Positions 46,126-57,700 of a DNA stretch of 64,000 bases are shown here, one piece after another. The notes under the pieces were generated by a model. The model did no database searches and was not told the origin of the DNA. It saw only the letters and a program-made list of their open reading frames with translations. The first letter of the stretch is position 1. Each line of letters begins with the position of its first letter. The stretch is taken from the NCBI RefSeq assembly GCF_963678635.1, contig NC_087069.1, positions 46,516,276 to 46,580,275 on the forward strand, written 5' to 3'. Made by a program: the position numbers and the translations under genes. This stretch comes from Symsagittifera roscoffensis. Taxonomy: Eukaryota; Xenacoelomorpha; Acoela; Convolutidae.

Positions 46126-46313
46126 GTGCGAATGAAACAACGCTCTTAAACAGGAACAGTGGTGCCCCAATTTTCAATACAGGAGCAGATGTTAAAAAGT
46201 GTTCGTATGGAGTTGCTGACTTGCCAATCTCGAGTAGCGTTGACTGGCGGGGAGTTATGGCATACCTAGTTTCTGAATTTTACTCGTGGATTAACGGCTT
46301 TCTTTCAATGTGA
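46126..46313 (+). CDS. Possible orphan exon, weak cathepsin-like LPxxSVDWR
   Basis: An acceptor-like CAATTTCTTTAG precedes an open stretch of 61 codons ending TGA at 46311. It includes GADVKKCSYGVADLPISSSV then DWRGVM. The LP...SVDWR word resembles the start of mature papain-family cysteine proteases, but the following QG.CGSCW active-site region is absent. It may be a terminal exon, a gene fragment or chance. No partner exon in phase was found. Confidence 0.25.
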
Positions 46314-46484
46314 AAAACCAAGAATTGATCAAGTGAGACCAGGGAAACTAAGAACTAATACTGATATAATAAACTGTTAGATGAAGACTGTTATGATGGG
46401 CAACAAACCCGCAGTGCCAATAAACATTTAAGCCAATTGATATGTTCAAAGGAAATATGGAGGATTAGAAATGAAATTCAAGTT

Positions 46485-46575
46485 ATTTAAGTTAAGACCA
46501 TTGATCTACGAGGGAAAAGGACCAACATACGAGTTATACAGCTCATCACGGCGAACCGCTGTTGCGCCCCTGCTT
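46485..46575 (-). repeat. Short interspersed repeat, copy 2
   Basis: GGACCAACATACGAGTTATA then CGGCGAACCGCTGTTGCGCC; reverse complement of 38324-38425. Confidence 0.6.
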
Positions 46576-46904
46576 AAGAACTACATGCATTTATTTAGGT
46601 TATTTTTTATAGTTTTTTTGCTATTATGAAAGCTGCAGATCAAAACACTTCAACCCTTAACATTTAGTTTGATGAAATTGAAAACCAATTCGCCATCGAG
46701 TCGGAACATTCAGGGCTTCGCATATATATTTGGATTTAATGCTCATTTCTTTTTTTGTCTAATCTCAACCCATTTTTAAAAAAAAAACACGTTTAAAACG
46801 TCCATTTTTTGCTTCGAAATTCGTTAAAAAAAGGAAAAATTTGCTCTAAGAGGGTAAAAAAGACAAGAGAGAAAAAATAAAAACGAAGAAATTATGCAAG
46901 GTTC

Positions 46905-46955
46905 CGGACAAAAATAAGAGTCACACGTCCTAATAACTGCGCTACGGTCGCATAA
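46905..46955 (-). repeat. tRNA-like A-box fragment
   Basis: On the minus strand GCGACCGTAGCGCAGTTATT then AGGACGTGTGACTCTTA looks like the 5' half of a tRNA (acceptor, D arm, start of anticodon arm). No good T arm follows. Probably a decayed SINE head rather than a gene. Confidence 0.4.
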
Positions 46956-46974
46956 TATTCTTTAAACATAGCCA

Positions 46975-47470
46975 ATCGATGTTGGAAACGAGTATTGAAC
47001 GCAAGTAAACATAAAAAACCCTGGTATTGTTGAATTAACTTTCGAATTTCAAAGAAAACATAGAAGCCCTTTAAGCTGTTTGAATTTCTAGAACGATTTA
47101 TAGTTGGCGCTTTTTTGATAACATGAACCCAACTTGAGAAAACTGGATTAACAGGTAAAGTTTTTATCTCCTTGGAAATCTACACTCTAAATTCCACTTT
47201 CGAAACTAGAAATCGCTCACGTTTTTTTGCGCTTTTTCCGCGTTCATATTCGGAGAGTACTAATGACGCCACTTTCAGCTGATGAATTTCAATTGAACTC
47301 AAAAAGTGTATATACCAGAGTGCATTCATAGATGCATCAATATGTCTGAATGCACATCTGTAGTCATTAGAGACTTTTATGCACAATTTAAGACTTCCTG
47401 AAAAAAAAAAATTAGCAAGACCTATGCAAGTCTTCACTACGTCCATTACTCTTAACAAAATTGCTCGGTT
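46975..47470. repeat. Dispersed intronic repeat family, copy 1
   Basis: Landmarks in order: ATTGAACGCAAGTAA, GAATTTCTAGAACGATTTAT, CTTTTTTGATAACA, TTGAGAAAACTGGAT, GAAACTAGAAATCGCTCACG. The same series occurs at 55790-56170, 60090-60345, 63040-63430 and, in part, 51190-51410. An open minus frame over it (47608-47180) is not supported as a gene. Confidence 0.65.
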
Positions 47471-47475
47471 ATTAG

Positions 47476-47950
47476 GCAAAGCCCGGAATGTTCCGACTGT
47501 CCCATAATTCATATCGAATATTTTTTGGGAAAAAAATACTGAAAACCTATACATTTTGGACAATATTAATGTGTAAAACTTTGAGTCGTACGAAATGAAT
47601 ACGACCAATAGCTAGCCTGAATTCAATTCGAAACGATTTTGTTGAGCGGGAGAATTCGCCACTTATAAATAATTCGCGTTAAGCTCTCAGTATTATGAAT
47701 AAAATCTTCAAAACATAATTTAGTCCAAAACATGGCAAATTTGGCAACTTTCAAACCCTCAGAACTATACAAAAAATTATCGGTGAAATATCTTTTTACA
47801 TTTGAACTCAAGAAGTTGATATTTTCAATGGGGTATAGAAAAAAAAATTGTTGAAATTTATTATTTCGATCGGTGAAAATTGACTGAATTAAAAAACCAC
47901 ACCGAGCATAATTATTCCATTTTCTTCGAAAGTCGGAACAATAACACAGC
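47476..47950. mobile_element. Foldback element, single arm
   Basis: The family tip GGAATGTTCCGACTGTC at 47490-47506 and arm sequence at 47740-47945 (CTTTCAAACCCTCAGAACTA, GGTGAAATATCTTTTTACAT, ACACCGAGCATAATTATTCC, GAAAGTCGGAACAATA). The 156-codon minus frame over it (48093-47623) is therefore transposon noise. Confidence 0.65.
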
Positions 47951-48429
47951 CAACAAACAGTTGGAAAAAACACTATCCACCATTGAACCAAATAAAAATA
48001 TATTAAGTTATGCAGCTGAATTAAATCAGATACATTGTAATTGCTGCTAAGTGTCACCAAATAAATGAGCATCTTATTTTCGACTTGTGTCATAAAAAAA
48101 ATAGATATCGCAAAATGTCACTACGCTCCACGGGTATGACTATGTGCACTAAAAAAACAATATCTGCAAAATTGAATTCAACTGAATATTTATTCGATTT
48201 AATAAATCAAGTCGGACAATGAAAATTTTGAATTAAAATCAAAATATGGACTATTTCAAGATTAGCACCAATGCTTCCAACCATCTGAAGTTAACGTTAA
48301 AAGTTAGGTTCTGATTTTCTTCTATAATCAGGTATCTTTCGTAAAACTACTTGAAATTCAGTTAAATAGGATTAAAAATTAGTGTAACAGGACAATGTCA
48401 ACAATAAAAAAAAGTTTTGAGTCATTTTT

Positions 48430-48442
48430 CAAGTTTTTATTC
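48430..48442 (-). promoter_or_regulatory. Poly(A) signal of the MTUS-like gene
   Basis: AATAAA on the minus strand (48440-48435), a few bases past the TAG stop at 48449-48447. Another AATAAA nearby would be needed for a longer 3' UTR; this one is the closest. Confidence 0.5.
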
Positions 48443-48446
48443 ACAG

Positions 48447-48726
48447 CTAGAAAGGAACTGTAAAAGCTAATGATTTCTGTTTTCTAGGTTTCCTTTTGTC
48501 TCCGCATTGCGAGTCCTTTTCGCTACAGCTGCTCGAGGAACTTTTATTCTCTCCTAATCGATCGAGAGAATTGAATTCGGAATTAGCCGAGCTAATTTCA
48601 GTTACGTTCAGTGATGATTCGTTTGGCGATCGGCTTTCGCAGCTTTCAAGTTGAGGCGAAAAAGAAAGACTTCTTTCTGTTTCCCGATGAGTAGAAATTG
48701 GGCCATTAAACGTCTGATTCAATTTA
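48447..48726 (-). CDS. MTUS-like terminal exon n (Ser-rich tail)
   Basis: Acceptor CGCTTTTCAG, phase 2; ends LAFTVPF then TAG. Ser-rich with SLSFSPQLESCESRSPNESS, comparable to the Ser/Pro tail that ends vertebrate MTUS proteins. Confidence 0.82.
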
Positions 48727-51700
48727 CTGAAAAGCGAAAAACTCCATTTAAAACATGAAGACTACAACAATTACAGCAGCGAGAGAAAACATTGCCTCTT
48801 TATTCAATTTAAAAAAACTATTTCCGTCGTTATCTTTTTTTTGCAACTTTTGAAAAAACAGCATTTAGTCAATTTTGCTAAGACTGAAAGAAATTGTGAA
48901 ACATCTCTATTCAACATTAGATTCGTACCAATTGAAAAAAATGACACTATTTGATGAATTTTGTCTAAGAAAAAAATGAAATCAAATGAACTCGTGGACT
49001 TACTTTACTGCTAAGGACAACGGTCGGCTGGTCGATACTTCTGATGGCAAACTAGACGTCTTGTGGTGTTCTGAAGAAGAAGTGTAACTAGCCGAAAAGC
49101 CACAACTGTCATCTTGGCCATCACCTTTTTCTCTTTCTAGGAAAGAGTGGACCATAGTCTCCATGTCCCTCATTTGGTAAGACAGTTTCTCGTTTTCAGT
49201 TGACAGTTTCTTGCGTTCTTTTCTGCCTTCGATTAATTTGAGAGATTGTTCGTTGCATTTGAATCTTAATTCTCTGAAACAAATCATTTTAAAGGTTGTA
49301 AAGAACAATTTTGTCGACAATAAACTAATTTTTGTATTTGGCGATTGATCGATTCTTTAAGCATTGATGATAGTCCATTGAAACTGATAAATAAATAGAA
49401 ATCGCGATTGAAAATTAGAGAAGCAAGAACAAGCTTTTGGTGAATTCGAAACAAGTATTCAACACAGAGGCGAAGCTTTGCTTCGCAAAAACTAGCGAGA
49501 ACACTACAAAAAGCAGCTCTATAAAGTGCTATAAGAAAAAATAGAAATGAGCCTCGAACTAGTAAAAATTCGGCTATGTCACGGATACGATCTGCGACCT
49601 AGATATTTTGAGTCTCACGCCTTAACCACTCAGCTATGGACGCTTAATTAATAAGAAATGCTGGCGACAAAGAAAGCAGAGAACAGATGCTATGAAATTT
49701 CCAATGCTACGGATCGTGATTATAGCAAAAGTGCCACCAAATAATAAGTGAACACTCTTATTTGCGAGTTAGATTACCAAAAAAAGAAAGTTCGTACTAA
49801 TAAACGCCGCTCTCGAGATCGCTAGTTTAATTAGGAAATATGAAACTATTTGCTTCAGGAACCTATTACCTAAAAACCACATCAAAAATGCTGAATAACC
49901 TTATGATCTAATCTACACAATAAATAGATCAATTTTTAATTTAAGGCAAGACCAAACCAAAATGCATGTATACAATGAACCTCTTCTACTAAAAAGTGAC
50001 CAGGTCGAGACTCGAACCAGCGATCTCAATATCGCAAACGAAGTAAATATGCTCACTTTTCCATGTCGCTCTTCATCTGCAGCGATGCTTGGAGACTCTC
50101 CACATGTAGTCTGCAGCTACTCAATTCTTCCTCCTTCTGCATTAAGGTTTCACGCTAGAACACAGAAAAGGATGTAAAAAGTGCGGTAATTTAAATGAAA
50201 ATTTGGCTCTCTTCCACCTTCCCACCTACATTTGAGTTAACACGTAAAACAATCGAGAAAATGATGGAAAATTGAAACATGGAGGGATTTGTAAAAATTT
50301 CTTAGTTTGCGCCTAGCAAGCTTAGTACCTAGCAAGGAATTGCCACCCCTGTACAGAACTAATTCAACTGTTAAGCAAAAGTGAATAGTGTACCCACCCA
50401 GTAAAGAATCTCCCCACTTTTGCAAAAAGGAGGGAATAATTAAAGATTCGGAGATAATTCTTTTAAGACCATTCATCCACGAGAGAAAAGGTCAACATAC
50501 GAGCTGTACCGCTCATCACAGAGAACTGCTGACGTGTCCCTCCTGTTTTCGATTTGATAACGCTTTGCTAATCGCAAGCGTTAAAAGAAAGTCCAAATAA
50601 CATATTTAAAGAAAATATGATTTCATAAGTAAATAGAACCAGCCAACTCCGAAATTCGAACCACAGACCTCCAGATTCCGAGTCATGTGCCTTTCTCGGT
50701 GTGACTCAACATGTAATTACATGTTCAACTCACCAGTGCATTGGCATCATTCATCTCCCTTCGGAGTCGATGAATCTCTTCGTCTCTCATCTCCAGCACG
50801 CACCGCAGAGACTGCAACTCCTCCGGCATCCACTCTGCACTCACCGGCTGATCCGGAACACTCTTGGCCCGCTCCCGGCCATCCGCCTCCGGCTACACAA
50901 ATCACACGGAGAATAATTTTCAAAACATTTTTAGCGCAAACTGAAAACCTGAATGCGTACACACGGATGATATTTTCAATACAAAATTATTTCAGCGCAA
51001 ATTGAACACCTGAATGCGTTGTGGAATCAAGATTTTCTGACCAAAAAAAACATGGACGACTTGTTTGCAGACATCCTAAAACAATTTTTACTGAAAACAG
51101 AGGATAAATTTCAAAACAAATGAAAGTTTTACAGCTGAATTTGAAAAGCTGTATGCGTTGTTGAGTAAAACAATTGTGGCTGAAAAAAAAAAAACGTGAA
51201 AACGACTTTGAAAGCAAAACTACAGTTTGCCTTCCTTCCTTTTAACAAAAAAATGAACTGAACTTAACAAGAAATAAAAAGTCAAACCGCAAATAATTGA
51301 ACTTGAGCGTGAACAAATTTAAAGTGCGTTTCCTGAAAAAAATTATCAAGATCTATATAGGAGTCTTTACTATGTTCATTGACTCTTAATGAAAATTCCT
51401 GCAAAAAATCTACCTTTCCCCTATTAGTTCTTGCGGACTCTTTCTAGAGTAGTGGAAATTAAATCTGACGCTGCATCCGTCGATAAATTCTTTTTTTTTT
51501 ATTTTGTTATTCCGACCATTTGAAAAACTGGGAGGAACTTTGTATTCGGGTATATTTTAGTTTTTATTGTTTTCCATGCAAAATCAGCTGCCACAAATAA
51601 TCGTCGAATAGATTTGAGTGATAATCATATAAAAGCCCTTTCAGCCTTAATTCGAACGATATTAAAAGATTTTGAGAAAATTCCAGAGTCGAGAAAAACC

Positions 51701-54700
51701 GTTTGAAATTTTTGATTTTTCGTCTTAATTAGAACGAATAAAGCGAGCGAGCAGGCCTACAATTGCTTATTTTAAGGGCTTAAAAGTTTAAACACAGAAG
51801 CGAAGCTTCGCTTTGCAAACACTTACGAGAACACGACCAAAAAGCAGCTTTATCAAAAGACAGAAGAAAAAATAGAAATAAGCCTCGAATTTGCAAAAGC
51901 TCGAGGCTTAGCAAAAACTCGAACTAGCAAAAAATCTGCGACCTAGCAAATTTGAGTTTCACGCACTAACCATTCAGGCACGGACAAAAACTAGCAACCA
52001 ATAATGCAGCTACATATGCTAATAAATTGCCAATTCGATGCAGCAAAAGTAGCATCAAATACAAAAAGATACAATTTTGCATGTAAAAAATCGCAAATCA
52101 TATATCTACATTATGTATAAAATATGCATTCCAAAATTATGATATATTGAGTTAGAAAACTTCTGAAATCGAGATTTTATTATAGTTACGTTGTTTGAAA
52201 CCAATAGCTTTCTTCGGTTCTCTTGATGAATTAAAAGTGCATCAACTGTGTAAACTTATAACTATTCGAATGTAAAAGCCCATACTATCAATAAGCTCTA
52301 AAGGTGCAACTAAATATCAAAGTTGCAACAAAATATCTCATTGCCATTTCGAAGCAGCAAATTTGACGCAGCAAAGTCTAGTTTTTTTGCGCCTTTTTAG
52401 AATCAAAAATTCAAAAAACTGCAGAAAAAAAATATGAAACAAATTTTGTTTTTTTTTTGCTTTTCTAGTCACTTTTCTATAAAAATTGTTTTCCAAGTTG
52501 CTTATTTTACTATGACTGTCGATTATGCCTGAGCTCTAGTTTTTCGTTCAGATCCTTTTATCACACCACGCCAAAAAAAATCTAATTTGGAAAAAAGAAT
52601 TGTGTTTTTTAAGACTATCGTCGGAACATTCTGTGTTACTTGCAGTAGCCTGCTATCCTTGTTTATATATTTTTTTGTTGGCTATGGGCTTACTTACCTC
52701 AAAGAATCCCTTCTTCCACGACTCTCCTTTTCCTGTTGTCTTCAGTTCAATGTATCTCTCCAGTTCCCGCACTTTCCTACTCAACCCCCCATTCCTCTCC
52801 TCAAGCTCACTGATCTGATCCTGCAAGCAAACAAACCCTACTTGAATTAATCGAAACAAAACCGATGGGATCATGTTAACTATTTCCCTCCCCTATGGTA
52901 CCTTGTAAAGAATTTCCCTCCTATAAAAACACATTTCATTTATGCTCAGCTGGATTGGTTTTGTATTTTTCAGAAATGTGTTCTGTCGCATTCCTATTGG
53001 TTGACGTCATTTCAATTCGCATTCCTATTGGTTGACGTTATTTCAATAAATTTCATCCAAACCTTGTTAACTATTTCCCACCCCTATTGCAATAGGGGGG
53101 GGGGGGAATAGTTAACATGATCCATCCGATGCATTATTCATTCATAAGTTATTATGCAGTAATTTTAAGCAACAAAGTCATTTTTATAGTGAGTTGCAAA
53201 AATTTGAAACAGACAAAATGAATAAAAAGCAATTGGCCTACTTCTGACAATTTTTGAAAGCAAAAACTAATTTTTCAGGAAAAAAAAACACAAGGTAATT
53301 ATTCAGACAAGTATAACTAAAGATCACCCAGAACTTCAAATTTGCATGCAAAAATTGCTCAAAACTTGCAGATTGCTCTTTTAAATTATATCTGTCCGTT
53401 TCAACTTTTTGCTACATATTATTCTGATGCTGAATTATCATGTAGAACGAGTAAACAAGCGAGAGAACGACCAAAAAATGAACATTCACTTCGTTTTTTA
53501 ACACTTAAAACTGATGCCTTCGAAAAATTACTTTCAATTAACTGAAAAAGAAACTGATTAGCCGATTCTAGACATCATTATGAACTAGGTTTACCCTGAG
53601 TTTCTGAATAGTCTGTGACGATATCAACTGTGTACTCGTAATATCCTCCGTATACTGATCATTCAACAAATTCAATTCACTCTTGTGCTGCTGTTCCAAC
53701 TGCTCAATCACTGCCTCCTGATTGGCTACTATCTCCTCCAACTCTGATTGGTGGGATTCTTTCAGCTGGGATAGTTGCAATTCCTGTTCTGTTATGAGGA
53801 AGTCCTTGTCTTCTTCGTGAGAGCTGCGCACTGGAAAAAAACCATAACTCAATTTAACCAAAAAAACAATGAATGGGAGTGAAATAGTATTCATTCGTTT
53901 TTGTAGTGTTTATGTTGATCCCATTAATTTTACTATCACGCTTATTAGTTTTACATTTAGTTAATTACATTAATTTTACTAAGATTGGCCATACGCAATT
54001 TTTATAAAAGATTTTGAGTCTCAAAAATAACAGTTGTCAGATCAAAGCTTGACAATTACGCTATCTGAAGCCTCCGCAAGGTGCAAACGGCTTCGGCGAA
54101 AAGGGTGACACGCCCCTCCCCACCCAAGAAGGACAAATTGTAAACCGTGCCTGAACTTAAATGTTTTAAAGTTTTCTAATAACTTCACTCACAATTGTAC
54201 TTAAAAATATTTTAAAAATCCAAATTATTTGTAGTGAAACTTCGTCAATATTATCGAGGTCTAAAAAAATATTAACCAGGCCACCTTAAATTAGCAATGA
54301 ACTGATTCAAGATATACCCCAAGAGCGAAAAGATTTGCGAAAGCAGGCGGGAAGTATAGGGGGGTTGGAAAATGCCCAAATATCATGCTTGAACAATCAA
54401 AAACTTTTCGAAAGACCGCCCCTCCCCCTCTACCCCCTCCCCCCCCCCCGAGAAAATGACATATCTACGATCTGCCCCTTCTTCTTTTACACGAAAATGT
54501 TGCGAGCTGAACTTACACTCTTCTGCTAGGTCATCAAACTCCAGCTGCAGTTGGTTCTTCACAGTTTCGATCTTCCTGTTGTGTTCTGTGACAATCTCAT
54601 CCACTTTAGACACATGTTGCACCTTCAGTTGTTTGATCTCATTGTTCGCAGCATCTACAAAACAGAAATGAGTCGAATCAAATGGACCTCAAAGTACAGT

Positions 54701-57700
54701 TGGTGCAATTAAACTTGTACAATTACGATAGACCAGCAACTTCGTAGAAAAAATAAATAGTTTAACTTAAAACTCACGCCAACAATTTTTGTAATATTTT
54801 TTGAATAATTTAAATTTTTATGATTTTCAAATAGGTATCACTGCGTTCAACCCATGAACAACTACCAAAACATGAAAGGAATTATTTCGACAATGTCAAA
54901 ACAGATAATCGAAAAAATTACAAGATTAATGTGATGGATATTTTGAAAATGTTCTCAAAATTGATAAGGTGACAAATGTCTCCACTTATCATTCGAAATT
55001 TCTAAGCTCACTATAAACTGTGCTCGTTACTGACAGGTGAAGCAAAACTTACAAGCCTAGGAAAAAAATTAAAATTAGCAAGTATAGGTCAAATCAGAGG
55101 CAAAATAGAAGTTATCCGTCAACTAATGAGCAGCTAATTAAGCATTGCTATCCCATGTGGACAACTAATTTTTAGCTGTCTTTCAAAACTTTTCTTAATG
55201 TAAAAAACAAAAATTTGCGTCAATCAACCAAATAATTATCGTTGTTTTTATACAGCAAAACTTACTGTTATGATGATCAAATGAAGTATCTTGCTTATCT
55301 TGCTTCTTTGAATTAATACCGAAACATTTTGCAATAGATTTCATCTTCTGTATATAGCTGTTTATGCGGTCAATTTAAAGAGTTTATCTACCAGAGTTCA
55401 ATTTGGCGAAATATATCAGGCTGAAATTTCAGAGGGTAGAATTGAAACCTTCGAATGACAAACTAGCTATATTATAAACCTCAGCAACTTTCAGCCAATA
55501 AATATGCTATTGCTACATGCTATCAAAAACAAAAACTTACTACGACAGAATTTGAGCAAGATTTATTAGAGATTTTCAATAAATCAATTTTGTTTTGTCC
55601 ATTTTTGTGCTGAAAATTCAGTCTTCAGTTTTAAGTCAAATCGTTCTATAGAACAAACTGGGCAGCTAAGCTTGCTGGGTTAGGTTTCAAAATCCATAAA
55701 ATTCCGGACCAAAAAAGTGTCAGCTTCTGCATAATGTTTCAACATATAGATCAAAAGTTCGACTCAAGTACAAACATAGCCAACTGAAAATTACACTTAA
55801 GAAATGAACGCAAGGAATCAGAAAAAAAATTTATACCATTCAAGCTCTTTGAATTTCAAGATAAATTTATGCTTGGTACTTTTTTGATAAAAAATAAGCC
55901 AGCTTGAGAAAACTGGAACAATAAGTAAAATGTATATTTAGCCTGGACTATCTGATAATTAACTTCCATTTTCGAAATTAGAAGTCGATCACGTTTTCAG
56001 TGACATTTACATTTTTCTGTTCGGTAGTGGAGTTTGCCTTCCTTTAATAAAGGAAATAAAGTGAACTTAAAAGAAATCGAAAATTAAGCAGCGAAAAATC
56101 TTCACTGTGTTCATTACTCCGAAAAACTATATCCGTTCATTGACACTTAAAAACAGCACACAGATGCGAAACTTCACGTGGCAAACGCAAGCAAAAGAAA
56201 AAAAATGGCTCTAAAAAGGCAAAGGTTGCAAGAAAAACAATCAGTTTTAAAAAGAAACAAGACTGCTCGTATCAGAGCGAAGCCCTGAATGTTCCGACTG
56301 CCTTTTAGATGTATAGAGCAGTTATAACATGAAAAAATTAAATGTAATAAAATAAAATGAATTTTTTTTTAATTTAAGATTTTTTGTGAAAATCTTTAAG
56401 CCCTCATAACTTTACGAAAAATGATCACAGGTGAAATATCTTTTCAAATTTAAGCTCAGGACAACAATACCTTTTTAATGATATTAAAAAATCCGTCAAA
56501 AATGGCTAGAGAAGTCGAAGTTTGTCTAAAGAAAAGAAAACAAACCACCCCGAGCACAAATATTCCATTACTTTCGCTACGAAAGTCGGAACAAGAACTA
56601 GAAAAAATGATTCGGGTAGGAAACTTGTCAGCAACACATAGTTTGCCGCAAATTAGATTGGAATGATTATTTGAGCGTTTTGAAATCTGAATTGAACCGC
56701 AGCGCTCAAAAATACTTGAGCGCGTCAAATATAAAGTGCAAAAAATTGCGCAACATTTACTCCAGCAAATTGACAAAACGCTACTTTTCAAACCTCCAAA
56801 CTTTACGGAAAATCTGAGGTAGATATCTTTTTCATTCAAGCTCAGAGGGTTCATATCATCAAAAGATAATAAGATATTCCCTATATATTAAAAACATTAC
56901 TTAGCACAAAAGCTTAGCACTGAAATAAGCTACTTTGGTTGAAAAAAAAACTGAACATAACAATTGGCTCGCAATCTCGCTTAAATAAAAAAAACAAGAG
57001 TATGAACTAACCAATTGAGTCAGTAGATTGTTCCAAGGCTGCATGTAGATTGGCAAGTTCTCTCTTCAGTTCAGGCACAGAGAAGGCATCCATCTAAAAT
57101 TTGGCGTGTTTTTTAAAAATCAATTTGCTCAAATGCACCCCAGGCATGAGCATTTATTTTTCACAGAGCATTAAAGCCATCCTTTTTGGATTCGGTCAAA
57201 AGTATCTACTGGGCGATTGAGTCAAGTATTGCGAATGAATACTTAACTGGTTTTTATAAAAATCGTCATTTTATTACATATATTTAAATGGAATTTATTT
57301 TGTAATTATATTCAATCATCTTACGGCTACTTGAATACCAACAGAGATCATTTGGCTTCCACTGACCGATTGAGTCATGTGCTGGATGAGGACTGAGAAC
57401 ACATCCACAGCCTGGTTGGAAGTCTCCAGTGCCAATGTGGATCTTCTCAGTTGTTCACACTTCTCCTCCAGCTGAAGGGACAGACGAGACACTTCAGTCT
57501 CTTTTTGCTGCAGTTCTGTCTCTTCTAAAAGAGATTGAGACCTTTTAGCTCTATTCCAATTTCGATCATATTTCAAAATTTCTATTTTCATTTTTGTTTT
57601 GAGTGTTTGTTGTTGTGGCTAATTGCTTGATGTAACAATGATGTAAAGTAAGAAGCATTAGTTAGTTTGTTCAAAATGAAAAATTTCATTGCATTATGCC

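Noticed and set aside
47180-48093. Two adjacent minus-strand frames of 142 and 156 codons
   Set aside because: They coincide with a dispersed repeat and a foldback arm; no domain and no splice support.
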